Assembly (NCBI RefSeq): GCF_947496515.1
Contig: NZ_CANMDB010000008.1
Coordinates: forward strand, 1 to 64,000
Length of the DNA: 64,000 nucleotides
Reading direction: 5' to 3'
Origin: an uncultured Roseobacter sp.
Lineage (GTDB): Bacteria > Pseudomonadota > Alphaproteobacteria > Rhodobacterales > Rhodobacteraceae
A program made the position numbers and the translations under genes. How positions within the stretch are numbered: position 1 is the first letter of the stretch; every line of letters begins with the position of its first letter. The notes beneath the pieces are model-generated. The model was not told the DNA's origin, searched no databases, and saw nothing but the letters and a program-made list of their open reading frames with translations. Positions 8,689 through 16,969 of this stretch are shown here, one piece after another.

Positions 8689-9434
8689 AGCTGCGCGACA
8701 GTCTGCTGGCCCTGCTGGTCGGGCTCGGCCTGTGGCAGGCGATCGTCGTTCTGACAGATGCGCCGCATTTCATCCTGCCCTCACCGGCGCGCGTGGCGGA
8801 GGCCGCCTACCAGAGCCGAGTGCTCATCGCACAGAACGCCTGGGTCACGGCGGTGGAGGTCTTTCTGGGGCTGGTGATCGGGACAGCTCTGGGTGTGGCG
8901 ACGGCGATCCAGTTGGCGCTGTCCAGAACCGCCGAGAGGCTGATGCTGCCGATCCTGGTCTTTACGCAAGCCGTGCCCGTCTTTGCGCTGGCGCCGCTGC
9001 TGACGCTGTGGTTCGGCTACGGGATGGCCTCCAAGATCGTGATGGCGGTGCTGATCATCTACTTCCCGGTAACCTCGGCCTTTCACGACGGGTTGACGCG
9101 GGTGGATCGTGGCGTCCGGGATCTGGCGCGGACCATGGACGCGGGGACATGGCGGTTCATGCGGCATGTTCAGATCCCGTCAGCCTTGCCGAGCCTTGGC
9201 AGCGGTCTGAAGCTGGCGGCAGTCTACGCGCCGATCGGTGCTGTCATCGGCGAATGGGTGGGCGCGTCGCGCGGGCTGGGCTATCTGATGCTGCTGGCCA
9301 ACGGGCGGGCCAAGATAGATCTGATGTTCGCCAGCCTGATCGTTCTGGCCTGCCTGACGGTGATGTTGCATCTGCTGGTAGGCAGGCTCGCCGCGCGGCT
9401 GACGCTCTATGCGCAGGGTCGGGCGGCTGACTAG
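8685..9434 (+). CDS. thiX: ABC transporter permease for thiamine pyrimidine precursor
   Basis: This inner membrane permease of the SsuC/TauC type has about six hydrophobic segments and the ATPase-contact EAA-like loop around RTMDAGTWRFMRHVQIPSAL followed by GAVIGEWVGASRGLGYL. It is 249 residues long and starts by ATGA overlap with thiZ. It is the last gene of the thiamine operon. Its stop is followed after about 35 bases by the palindromic repeat at 9470-9528, which may end transcription. Confidence 0.88.
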   Translation: MKLRDSLLALLVGLGLWQAIVVLTDAPHFILPSPARVAEAAYQSRVLIAQNAWVTAVEVFLGLVIGTALGVATAIQLALSRTAERLMLPILVFTQAVPVFALAPLLTLWFGYGMASKIVMAVLIIYFPVTSAFHDGLTRVDRGVRDLARTMDAGTWRFMRHVQIPSALPSLGSGLKLAAVYAPIGAVIGEWVGASRGLGYLMLLANGRAKIDLMFASLIVLACLTVMLHLLVGRLAARLTLYAQGRAAD

Positions 9435-9469
9435 GGGTTTCGGATCAGTGCCGAGCGCACGGGGGACAA

Positions 9470-9528
9470 GCCGCCTCACCTCCATCGAGGAGGATCGGCG
9501 GCTGCCTGGCCCACGGGCCAGGGGCGGC
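9470..9528. repeat. Palindromic repeat, copy A of three
   Basis: Stem 1 is GCCGCC (9470-9475) with GGCGGC (9497-9502). An inner stem CCTCC (9479-9483) / GGAGG (9489-9493) encloses ATCGA. A second hairpin is CCTGGCCC (9505-9512) / GGGCCAGG (9515-9522). Related copies are at 50961-51018 and 61967-62023, with paired compensatory changes. This copy lies between the convergent ends of thiX and the SnoaL-like gene at 9534. Confidence 0.85.
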
Positions 9529-9533
9529 ACCCT

Positions 9534-10571
9534 TCAGACCAGGGCGCCGGTGGTGACAGATCCGGGGCCCGCGGTGATATCGGCGGTACGGGCGAGAATG
9601 TCGGTGCCCTGCATTTTCCAGAAGTGCAGAAGATCGATAAAGATCCAGTTCTCGGCCAGCCTGTCACCATCACGCCGGTAGATGTCCATCACGCGGAACT
9701 CGCCCGCGGTATCGGTTGAGGGCATCCCCATGAAGCCATCCGCGGGGACCGCGGTGAAATTGGGCCAGCCGAAAAATCCGCCGAAATGGCCTTCGGCCAG
9801 CCGGGCGACATGTCGGGTTTTCGAGCGGTTGGTGAAGGTCGCGCGGAAGGGGCCTGCGTGCTGTTTGGCGTAGCGTTCGATCGTGTAGGTCGCGCCAATG
9901 CCTTCGGGACCCCACCACAGCATATCCTCTGCCCATGTCCGTCGCAGCTCCTCCTCCAGCGTGAGCCCGCTGTTCCATTGGCCCAGATCGCTGATCATCC
10001 GTTCGATCAGCGCAAGCGTCTCTGCTCCGGCGGCGGGACACCGGGGGGTCATCATCACGCCATCGTGGGTCATGGGACCGGGCTGGATCAGATGTGCTGC
10101 GGTCTGGGGGGCAAACACGGTCAGACCCGCCTGCCGCATCAGGTGCGGGATGTCGAAGTACATCGCCGTCTCGGCGATCTGACCGTCCGTGACGCGGTGA
10201 AAGGCACAATACCGCAGCATGGCGATTTTGCCGGTGGGTGGAATGCCCAGCCACGGCCGGTCGAAGAGACCCATCAGATGGCCCATGGAGACCACCCAGA
10301 CACCGCCTTGCTCGGCGACGCTGTTCTGTCCTGCTATGAAGACATCCATGCGCCGCTGGAGCGACGTGAGTGCCTGACGCAGGGGGATCCAAAACGATTC
10401 GCCCACCTCCCGCGCGCTGCTGATTTCGTTGAAAGGATGATAGCCGCGCCACCGATACCCGTCACGCGCGAACTGCTCCATCACCGTCGGGATGTCCTCT
10501 TCCGCCGCACCGTCCAGTTGGGCGTAGAACCTAAGAACAATTTGTTTTTCTTCACTAAAATCAGGATTCAT
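9534..10571 (-). CDS. Two-domain SnoaL-like protein (345 aa)
   Basis: Two SnoaL/NTF2-like domains are apparent. The first (about residues 10-165) contains GYRWRGYHPF, LGIPPTGK and FHRVTDGQIAETAMYFD. The second (about 190-335) contains WWGPEGIGATY, FGWPNF and DRLAENWIFIDLL. It is a full-length paralogue of the protein at 16969-18012, sharing WxGPxGIG, GWPN and ENWxxxDLL in the same order. It is transcribed divergently from the ABC importer operon across a 131-base region holding a candidate LacI operator. SnoaL-fold proteins include cyclases, hydrolases, isomerases and dehydratases; the reaction cannot be named. The ATG at 10571 gives a protein that begins directly with the first domain. Confidence 0.85.
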   Translation of the reverse strand: MNPDFSEEKQIVLRFYAQLDGAAEEDIPTVMEQFARDGYRWRGYHPFNEISSAREVGESFWIPLRQALTSLQRRMDVFIAGQNSVAEQGGVWVVSMGHLMGLFDRPWLGIPPTGKIAMLRYCAFHRVTDGQIAETAMYFDIPHLMRQAGLTVFAPQTAAHLIQPGPMTHDGVMMTPRCPAAGAETLALIERMISDLGQWNSGLTLEEELRRTWAEDMLWWGPEGIGATYTIERYAKQHAGPFRATFTNRSKTRHVARLAEGHFGGFFGWPNFTAVPADGFMGMPSTDTAGEFRVMDIYRRDGDRLAENWIFIDLLHFWKMQGTDILARTADITAGPGSVTTGALV

Positions 10572-10597
10572 GGGGCGCTCATTGCTCGCTGGGGCGG

Positions 10598-10617
10598 TTT
10601 TGCATTCGATTGCAAAA
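10598..10617. promoter_or_regulatory. Candidate LacI-family operator
   Basis: TTTTGCATTCGATTGCAAAA is a 20-base near-perfect palindrome with a central CG, the usual shape of a LacI-family operator; only one symmetric pair fails. It lies in the divergent promoter region between the SnoaL-like gene (9534-10571) and the ABC transporter operon, and a LacI-type regulator is encoded in the same cluster at 18773. Binding by that regulator is inferred. Confidence 0.55.
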
Positions 10618-10702
10618 TACGTTGCCAAAGCGGACCGCTGATGTCTATGGTTGTGATGGGCTGCGGTAAAATAAAGCGCCGCATCATGTGTCGGGGGGCA
10701 CC

Positions 10703-11752
10703 ATGGCTGAGATACAATTGCGCAACTTGTCCAAGCGGTGGGGCTCTTTCGTCGGCGTCGATAACTTCGATCTGACCATCGCTGACAAGGAATTCTTGGT
10801 CCTGTTGGGGCCGTCGGGCTGCGGCAAGACCACGACAATGCGGATGATCGCGGGGCTGGAGGATGCCAGCGGTGGCGACATTCTGGTGGATGGGGACCGG
10901 GTCAACGATCTGGAGCCAAAGGACCGTGATGTCGCGATGGTTTTCCAGAGCTACGCGCTCTATCCCAACATGAATGTCTACGAGAACATTCGGTTCCCGC
11001 TGAAAGTGCGCAAGATCGATCCCAGCACACACGATGAAAAGGTGCGCCGCGCCAGCGCCATGGTGGAATTGGACGAGTTCCTGCACCGCAAACCGGCGGA
11101 GCTGTCGGGCGGGCAGCGGCAGCGCGTGGCGCTGGCCCGGGCCATCGTGCGCGAGCCCAATGTCTTTCTGATGGACGAGCCGCTGTCGAACCTCGATGCC
11201 AAGCTGCGCGTGTCCACCCGGGCGCAGATCAAGAACCTCAGCCACGAGCTGGCGGTCACGACGATCTACGTGACCCATGACCAGATCGAGGCAATGACGC
11301 TTGCCGACAGGGTCGTGGTGATGAAGGGCGGCGTCGTCCAGCAGGTGGGCAGCCCGACGGAGATCTACGACCGTCCGGCCAACGCATTCGTTGCGAGCTT
11401 TATCGGCAATCCTGCCATGAACCTGATCGAAGGCGATATGACGGGCGGCACCTTCCGCGCGCCCAATGTGGAGATTGCCGGGCTGGACGCACCGGATGGA
11501 AAAGTGACGCTGGGCTTTCGCGCCGAGGATGCGCAGGTCGCCACCCAAGGTGGGCAGATCACGGCACCGATCTACACGATGGAACTGCTGGGGGATGCGA
11601 CCATGGTCAGCGTCCGGATCAGTGGCGCATTGGTCAGCGTCAAGGCTGACAAAACCTTCCGCGCCGATATCGCCGATCCGGTGTCGATCTCGGTAGACAA
11701 GCAGTTTTGCCATCTTTTCGACACCACGTCAGGCGCGCGCATCGACGCATGA
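10703..11752 (+). CDS. Sugar-type ABC importer ATPase (UgpC/MalK family)
   Basis: The 349-residue ATPase has Walker A GPSGCGKTT, Q-loop VFQSYALYPNM, signature LSGGQRQRVALARA, Walker B VFLMDEPLSNLD, H-loop VTHDQIEAMTLADR and a C-terminal TOBE/regulatory domain (from about residue 235, FIGNPAMNLIEG onward) as in carbohydrate CUT1 importers. I chose the ATG at 10703 preceded by a G-rich site; a GTG at 10688 is also in frame. It heads the catabolic operon, ahead of the binding protein and two permeases. Confidence 0.9.
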   Translation: MAEIQLRNLSKRWGSFVGVDNFDLTIADKEFLVLLGPSGCGKTTTMRMIAGLEDASGGDILVDGDRVNDLEPKDRDVAMVFQSYALYPNMNVYENIRFPLKVRKIDPSTHDEKVRRASAMVELDEFLHRKPAELSGGQRQRVALARAIVREPNVFLMDEPLSNLDAKLRVSTRAQIKNLSHELAVTTIYVTHDQIEAMTLADRVVVMKGGVVQQVGSPTEIYDRPANAFVASFIGNPAMNLIEGDMTGGTFRAPNVEIAGLDAPDGKVTLGFRAEDAQVATQGGQITAPIYTMELLGDATMVSVRISGALVSVKADKTFRADIADPVSISVDKQFCHLFDTTSGARIDA

Positions 11753-11764
11753 TGGCCAGGGATT

Positions 11765-11810
11765 TCCCGCTGCGGCGGGAGCAACGGATGCAGTCTTCGA
11801 AGGTGCATCC
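11765..11810 (+). other. Two small hairpins upstream of the binding-protein gene
   Basis: TCCCGC (11765-11770) pairs with GCGGGA (11775-11780), and GGATGCA (11786-11792) pairs with TGCATCC (11804-11810). Both lie in the 82-base gap between the ATPase and the solute-binding protein genes, just before the binding-protein ribosome binding site. They could mark an mRNA processing or 5' protection site. Confidence 0.5.
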
Positions 11811-11834
11811 ATCTTTACAGGGAGAAGAGACACC

Positions 11835-13061
11835 ATGTTTCTGAGAAAAATCGCGCTGACGGGCGCAATGACATTCGCAGCCGCCGGCGCGGTTGCAGCC
11901 TGCGAAATACCTGGCAACGTCAGTATTGTCGGCAATGAATTTCCGGCCATCCAGACGGTCGCCAAGACCGCTGCCAAATGCGCTGGCGGTGAGGTAAAGG
12001 CGAACCTGACCGCGGATCATCAGAAAATCAACCTTGCGGGCATGCAAGGCAATCCGGCGGAATACAGCACCGCGATCATTGCGAATTCCTCCGTGGTGGC
12101 GCTGATCAACGAAGACGTGCTGCGCCCGCTGGACGATCTGGTGGCCGAATACGGTCAGGACATTCCCAAGCGGCAGTTGATCACCATCGACGGCAAGATC
12201 ATCGCGGTTGCCTTCATGGCGAACGCCCAGACACTCGCGTATCGCAAGGATGTGCTGGAAGAGGTCGGCGTCGGTGTGCCCACATCCTACGAAGAGGTGC
12301 TGGTCGCGGCGGAAAAGATCCGCGATGCGGGTATCAGCCAGTATCCCGTGGGCGGCGCCTATGCGGCGGGCTGGAACCTCGCGCAGGAATTCATCAACAT
12401 GTACATCGGTCACGGTGGCGAATTCTTTGCGCCCGGGTCGGCTGAGGTGGCGATCAACAACGAACAGGGTGTGGCAGCGCTTGAGATGATGAAGGCGCTG
12501 ACCGAATACATGAACCCCGATTTTCTCACCCACGATTCCAACGCGACGGGTGCGGAGATGGAAGCAGGTAACGTCATGCTCATGAATATGTGGGGGTCGC
12601 GCGTGGGGCCATTGATGGACAGCGAGGGTGCCGCCGAAGAGGTCTATACCAATATTGCCGTCAGCGGTCCGCTGATGGTCGGCGACAGCGGGACCCCTGC
12701 GTCGACCCTCTGGTGGGATGGTTGGACCGTGGCCAAGAACATCTCTGACGAGGATGCGGTCGCCACCTTCAAGGCGATGTCACATGGTATCAGCCCCGCC
12801 ATCCTGAACGAGGAAACCATGGGTCAGGCTGTCTGGATGATCGAAGGGTATGAGCCGGCGCCCGTCAACGATGGTGTCTTTGATGCCATCGCCAAGGGCA
12901 CGCCCTCCTACCCGATGCTGCCCTACATGGGGCTGTTGCACACGTCACTGGGTGACAACCTGGCAGACTTCCTGCTGGGCAAGGAAAGTGCCGAGCAGGC
13001 GCTGGCCGACGTAGAGGCCGCATATACAACAGCGGCCAAGGAAAAGGGTTTCCTGCAATAG
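11835..13061 (+). CDS. ABC importer solute-binding protein (family 1, carbohydrate type)
   Basis: The 408-residue periplasmic protein begins with a signal peptide (about residues 1-22); VAAC at 20-23 could also be read as a lipobox. The body has the extracellular binding protein family 1 pattern, including IITIDGK-like, NAQTLAYRKDVLEEVGV, PTSYEEVL and LWWDGWTVAKN. The substrate is unknown; cluster content suggests a polyol, sugar acid or other multiply hydroxylated compound. A strong site AGGGAGAAGAG precedes the ATG. Hairpins flank the gene on both sides, which may raise its mRNA level above that of the permeases. Confidence 0.9.
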   Translation: MFLRKIALTGAMTFAAAGAVAACEIPGNVSIVGNEFPAIQTVAKTAAKCAGGEVKANLTADHQKINLAGMQGNPAEYSTAIIANSSVVALINEDVLRPLDDLVAEYGQDIPKRQLITIDGKIIAVAFMANAQTLAYRKDVLEEVGVGVPTSYEEVLVAAEKIRDAGISQYPVGGAYAAGWNLAQEFINMYIGHGGEFFAPGSAEVAINNEQGVAALEMMKALTEYMNPDFLTHDSNATGAEMEAGNVMLMNMWGSRVGPLMDSEGAAEEVYTNIAVSGPLMVGDSGTPASTLWWDGWTVAKNISDEDAVATFKAMSHGISPAILNEETMGQAVWMIEGYEPAPVNDGVFDAIAKGTPSYPMLPYMGLLHTSLGDNLADFLLGKESAEQALADVEAAYTTAAKEKGFLQ

Positions 13062-13072
13062 GAAGCTGCACG

Positions 13073-13100
13073 CCCTCCGGCGCGGCACCGCGCCGGAGGG
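13073..13100 (+). other. Strong GC-rich hairpin after the binding-protein gene
   Basis: CCCTCCGGCGCG (13073-13084) and CGCGCCGGAGGG (13089-13100) form a perfect 12-bp stem with loop GCAC, starting eleven bases after the stop codon. No T-run follows, so it is more likely a 3' mRNA stabiliser or partial attenuator between the binding-protein and permease genes than a full terminator. Confidence 0.8.
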
Positions 13101-13139
13101 GTCTGCACGTGAGCCACGCTCCACCAGAGGACAGAGACG

Positions 13140-14162
13140 ATGAAGCATAGGTCATTTTTCTGGTTTGTTCTGCCGTCCGCCGTGGCGATGCTGCTGTTTA
13201 TCTTTTTCCCGATCATCTCGGTCATCGTGCAGTCGTTGCATACGGAGCATGAGCAGGTCATCCGCACCGTCGAAAGCTGCGATCTGTTCGGTTGCAAGGA
13301 AACCACGACCATTGATCAGGAAGCGACCGCCGCCCTGCGTGCTGAAAAACCGCTGGGCCAGTTTGCCGGTCTGACGACCTATCTCGACCGCAACCACCTG
13401 GCCGTGGACGAGGTTGCCATGACCTGGGGATCCGCGGAGAGCCTGCGTGATTTCGGCACCCAGATGCTGAACCTGCCGTTCTATAAGGCCATGGGCTTTA
13501 CCCTGACCTTTACCTTTGTCGTCACCCCTCTGGTGATCATCCTAGGCTTCATCATCGCCATTGCGGTTAACAGTGCCACCAAGATGATCCGTGGGCCGCT
13601 GATCTTTTTCTCGCTCTTGCCAATGATGATCACCCCGCTGGTGGGCGCGCTTATCCTGTTCTGGATGGTCGATGCGCGCGGGATCATCGGTACGACCTTG
13701 CAGCAGCTGGCGGGCGATCCGGATCTGTCGGTCAAGGCCTCCACGCCGCTGATGTGGATCATGCTGATGGTCTACGGTGTCTGGCATTCGGCGCCCTTTG
13801 CCTTCATCGTCTACTATGCCGGGCTGCAGACCGTGAACAAGGATACGCTGGAGGCGGCGCGCGTTGACGGTGCCAACAGGTGGCTGCAGATCCGCCATGT
13901 GGTGATCCCCCATCTGCTGCCGCTGACCACCTTCATTGCGCTGATGCAGCTGATGGACAATTTCCGCGTGTTTGAGCCCATCGTCAGCTTTTCCGCCAAC
14001 GCCCATGCGACCTCGCTCAGTTGGGCGATCTTCAACGATCTGGGCGGCGAGACGCGGCAGCTGTCGTCGGCGGCGGCCACATCGGTGCTGACCATCCTGG
14101 GGATTGCGATCCTGTTGTCGCCCGTTCTCGTGCGCACGTGGCGCGATTTTGACCGGAAGTAG
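13140..14162 (+). CDS. Sugar-type ABC importer permease (MalF-like)
   Basis: The 340-residue inner membrane permease opens with one helix (about residues 7-30), followed by a long extracytoplasmic stretch of about 80 residues and then five more helices, as in MalF-type subunits. The ATPase-contact loop EAARVDGANRWLQIRHVVIPHLLP lies near residue 240. It is preceded by AGAGGA and followed at once by the second permease. It is the first membrane partner of the importer in this operon. Confidence 0.88.
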   Translation: MKHRSFFWFVLPSAVAMLLFIFFPIISVIVQSLHTEHEQVIRTVESCDLFGCKETTTIDQEATAALRAEKPLGQFAGLTTYLDRNHLAVDEVAMTWGSAESLRDFGTQMLNLPFYKAMGFTLTFTFVVTPLVIILGFIIAIAVNSATKMIRGPLIFFSLLPMMITPLVGALILFWMVDARGIIGTTLQQLAGDPDLSVKASTPLMWIMLMVYGVWHSAPFAFIVYYAGLQTVNKDTLEAARVDGANRWLQIRHVVIPHLLPLTTFIALMQLMDNFRVFEPIVSFSANAHATSLSWAIFNDLGGETRQLSSAAATSVLTILGIAILLSPVLVRTWRDFDRK

Positions 14163-14169
14163 GTGAGAT

Positions 14170-15093
14170 ATGTCTGATACAGCACAAAGCCAACCGGTCA
14201 TCATCACGACCCAGCCTGACAAAGCCGGGCGCCAACCCATCATCATCACGACCCTGGTCGTCACCGTTTTGGCGATCTGGATGTTGCTTGCCGCGTTTCC
14301 GTTCATCTGGACGCTCTGGGGCTCCTTCAAGGTCGAGGGCGACTTTTTCTCCAAAGCAGACTGGACCAACGCGCTGACCGGCCCTTTGACCACAATCGAG
14401 ACAGGCGGTCCCTTTACCGGTGCAGGCTATCACGGTGCTTGGGTGCAGGAGGAGTTCTGGCGCGCGGCGATGAATTCGCTCATCGTGTGTTTCTTTGTGG
14501 TGACCATCTCGCTGACACTGGGCACGCTGGGGGGGTATGCGCTGGCCCGCTCCACCTACCGTTATGCGTTCTGGTTCCTGCTGGCCGCCCTGATCTTTCG
14601 CGCGATGCCGCCGATCACATTGGTCTCGGGCTATCTGCCGGTGTTCTTTCAGTGGAACCTCTGGGGGCACACGGCGACCACCATCATCGTGCTGGTGGCG
14701 ATCAACCAGCCCTTTACGCTCTGGATGCTGCACTCCTTCTTCAAGAACATCCCAGCCGAGCTGGACGAAAGCGCCATGGTCGATGGCTGCACAAGGTTTC
14801 AGGCTTTTCGCAACGTCATCATTCCGGTGATGTGGCCGGGGGTGATCACCACGGGGCTGTTTTCTTTCCTGCTGGCCTACAATGATTTCGCGGTAACGGC
14901 GATGCTGCTGTCCAAGGAAAACCAGACCATGATCCCCAAGGTGGCGAGTTTTCTCGGCACAACCCAGACCAAGGGCAACGTGATGTTCGCCGTCTCTTCG
15001 GTGGTATCGGTCACGGCGCCGCTCTTCCTGATGATCATGTTCTTCCAGCGCCAGATCGTCGGCGGTCTGACCGCGGGTGCGGTGAAGGGCTGA
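14170..15093 (+). CDS. Sugar-type ABC importer permease (MalG-like)
   Basis: The 307-residue permease has an N-terminal helix at about residues 30-50, a periplasmic loop, and five further helices. The EAA-type loop ELDESAMVDGCTRFQAFRNVIIPVMWPG lies near residue 200, typical of MalG-type subunits. It starts seven bases after the first permease with a good AGGTGAG site. With the products at 10703, 11835 and 13140 it completes one importer. Confidence 0.88.
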   Translation: MSDTAQSQPVIITTQPDKAGRQPIIITTLVVTVLAIWMLLAAFPFIWTLWGSFKVEGDFFSKADWTNALTGPLTTIETGGPFTGAGYHGAWVQEEFWRAAMNSLIVCFFVVTISLTLGTLGGYALARSTYRYAFWFLLAALIFRAMPPITLVSGYLPVFFQWNLWGHTATTIIVLVAINQPFTLWMLHSFFKNIPAELDESAMVDGCTRFQAFRNVIIPVMWPGVITTGLFSFLLAYNDFAVTAMLLSKENQTMIPKVASFLGTTQTKGNVMFAVSSVVSVTAPLFLMIMFFQRQIVGGLTAGAVKG

Positions 15094-15116
15094 ACGGTGC
15101 GCAAAGAGGCTGCGAT

Positions 15117-15644
15117 ATGAAAGGCTCCCGACCCGAGCAGGCCGTGCTGACGCGCGACACCGACATGTCCAAGACCGATGAAACCCGCGCGGTGATCGAG
15201 GGCATGGTGGATGGTCTCAATGATCACCGGATCGACGACATTGGCGCTTTTTTCGCGGATGGGTTCCGTTGGATGGGCAATCAGGGTTGCGGGACCAAGA
15301 CCGGTTTGAAGGAATTTCAGGACAACTGGCAGCGGCCTTTTCAGGCGGCCTTCTCCGACAAGACCTGCATCGACGAGGCGCGGCTCTACATGGGCGAATG
15401 GGCGGCGGCCTTCGGGCGGCAGGAGGCCACGCATTCCGGTCCGTTCCTTGGCATCGCCCCCACCGGTAAACGGGTCGAGATCCGCTACATGGATTTCTGG
15501 AAGGTCGTGGATGGCAAGATCGTGGACAACTGGGTGAACGTGGATTTCGCCCATGTGGCGGCGCAGCTGGGCGTTGATTTGTTCAACGGGGAAGGCTGGG
15601 AAGCATTTGACCGAGGCGAGCGCACCGCACCCAGACCGGACTAA
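15117..15644 (+). CDS. Single-domain SnoaL-like protein (175 aa)
   Basis: This is a one-domain SnoaL/ester-cyclase-like protein. Motifs are [42 protein letters not shown] and [10 protein letters not shown], matching halves of the other SnoaL-like proteins in this cluster. AAAGAGG (15103-15109) supports the ATG at 15117; an internal ATG at 15165 would remove a 16-residue leader without motifs. It lies between the importer genes and the dehydrogenase in the same operon. Enzymatic role unknown. Confidence 0.82.
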   Translation: MKGSRPEQAVLTRDTDMSKTDETRAVIEGMVDGLNDHRIDDIGAFFADGFRWMGNQGCGTKTGLKEFQDNWQRPFQAAFSDKTCIDEARLYMGEWAAAFGRQEATHSGPFLGIAPTGKRVEIRYMDFWKVVDGKIVDNWVNVDFAHVAAQLGVDLFNGEGWEAFDRGERTAPRPD

Positions 15645-15658
15645 GTGAGGACACAGAC

Positions 15659-16969
15659 ATGACGATCACCTACCTCAAACGCGGCAAGCCCGAGGCTGAT
15701 CGCGCCGATGACGACACCAAGACCGCTGCTGCCGTGTCGGCGACGCTCAGGGACATCGAGACGCGCGGTGACGTTGCCGTGCGCGAATTGGCCGTGAAGT
15801 TCGATGGCTATCACCGCGACAGCTACCGGCTGAGCCCGGCGGAGATCGACGCGCTGATTGCCAAGGTCGCCCCGCGCGATCTGGAGGACATCAAGTTCGC
15901 GCAGGCTCAGGTGGTGAACTTTGCGCAAGCCCAACGCGACAGCATGTTGGATATCGAAGTGGAAACCATGCCCGGCGTCATTCTGGGCCACAAGAACATA
16001 CCTGTGCAGTCGGTGGGCTGCTACGTTCCCGGGGGCAAGTTCCCCATGGTTGCCTCCGCCCATATGTCTGTGGCCACAGCCAAGGTCGCGGGCGTGCCGC
16101 GCATCATCGCCTGCACCCCGCCCTTCAAGGGCGAGCCGAACCCGGCGGTGATTGCCGCGATGCACCTCGGCGGCGCGCATGAGATTTACGTGCTGGGGGG
16201 CATTCAGGCGGTGGGCGCCATGGCGCTCGGTACGGAAACGATTGACCCGGTGCATCTGCTGGTGGGACCCGGCAACGCCTTCGTTGCGGAGGCCAAGCGC
16301 CAGCTCTTCGGCCGTGTGGGCATTGACCTCTTCGCAGGCCCAACGGAGACGATGGTGATCGCGGACGACACCGTGGACGCCGAGATGTGCGCCACGGATC
16401 TGCTGGGGCAGGCGGAGCATGGGTATAACTCTCCCGCGGTGCTGGTGACCAACTCCGAGAAGCTTGCCAAGGAGACACTGACCGAGATCGAGCGCATTCT
16501 GCAGATTTTGCCGACCGAAGGGACAGCGCGGGTCAGCTGGCAGGACTACGGCGAGGTGATCTTGTGTGACACCTACGATGAGATGCTGGAGGTCGCCGAT
16601 GACATCGCCTCCGAGCATGTGCAGGTGATGACCGACCGCGACGACTGGTTTCTGGAGAAGATGACCTGCTACGGCGCGCTCTTTCTCGGGCCCCGGACCA
16701 ATGTTGCCAATGGCGACAAGGTGATCGGCACCAACCACACGCTGCCGACGAAGAAGGCCGGGCGCTATACCGGTGGCCTCTGGGTGGGCAAGTACCTCAA
16801 GACCCACAGCTACCAGAAGATCACCACCGACGAGGCCGCCGCGAGGATCGGCGCCTACGGCTCGCGGCTCTGCATGCTCGAAGGGTTCGTGGGCCACGCG
16901 GAGCAGTGCAACCTGCGGGTCCGCCGCTACGGCGGGCAGAACGTGCCGTATGGAGAGGCGGCCGAGTGA
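15659..16969 (+). CDS. Histidinol dehydrogenase-family NAD-dependent dehydrogenase (HpsN-like)
   Basis: The 436-residue protein has the HisD fold signatures [36 protein letters not shown] and the metal-binding [13 protein letters not shown], plus a late histidine in GFVGHAEQ. It looks more like the HpsN branch (sulfopropanediol 3-dehydrogenase of marine roseobacters) than a biosynthetic HisD: no other his genes are present and it sits in a transport and catabolic operon. It would oxidise a primary alcohol in two NAD-dependent steps to a carboxylate. The substrate cannot be deduced. The stop overlaps the next start (TGATG). Confidence 0.82.
   Translation: MTITYLKRGKPEADRADDDTKTAAAVSATLRDIETRGDVAVRELAVKFDGYHRDSYRLSPAEIDALIAKVAPRDLEDIKFAQAQVVNFAQAQRDSMLDIEVETMPGVILGHKNIPVQSVGCYVPGGKFPMVASAHMSVATAKVAGVPRIIACTPPFKGEPNPAVIAAMHLGGAHEIYVLGGIQAVGAMALGTETIDPVHLLVGPGNAFVAEAKRQLFGRVGIDLFAGPTETMVIADDTVDAEMCATDLLGQAEHGYNSPAVLVTNSEKLAKETLTEIERILQILPTEGTARVSWQDYGEVILCDTYDEMLEVADDIASEHVQVMTDRDDWFLEKMTCYGALFLGPRTNVANGDKVIGTNHTLPTKKAGRYTGGLWVGKYLKTHSYQKITTDEAAARIGAYGSRLCMLEGFVGHAEQCNLRVRRYGGQNVPYGEAAE

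Noticed and set aside
15659-16969. Biosynthetic histidinol dehydrogenase
   Set aside because: There are no his genes nearby; the operon is catabolic and the protein resembles the HpsN branch more closely.
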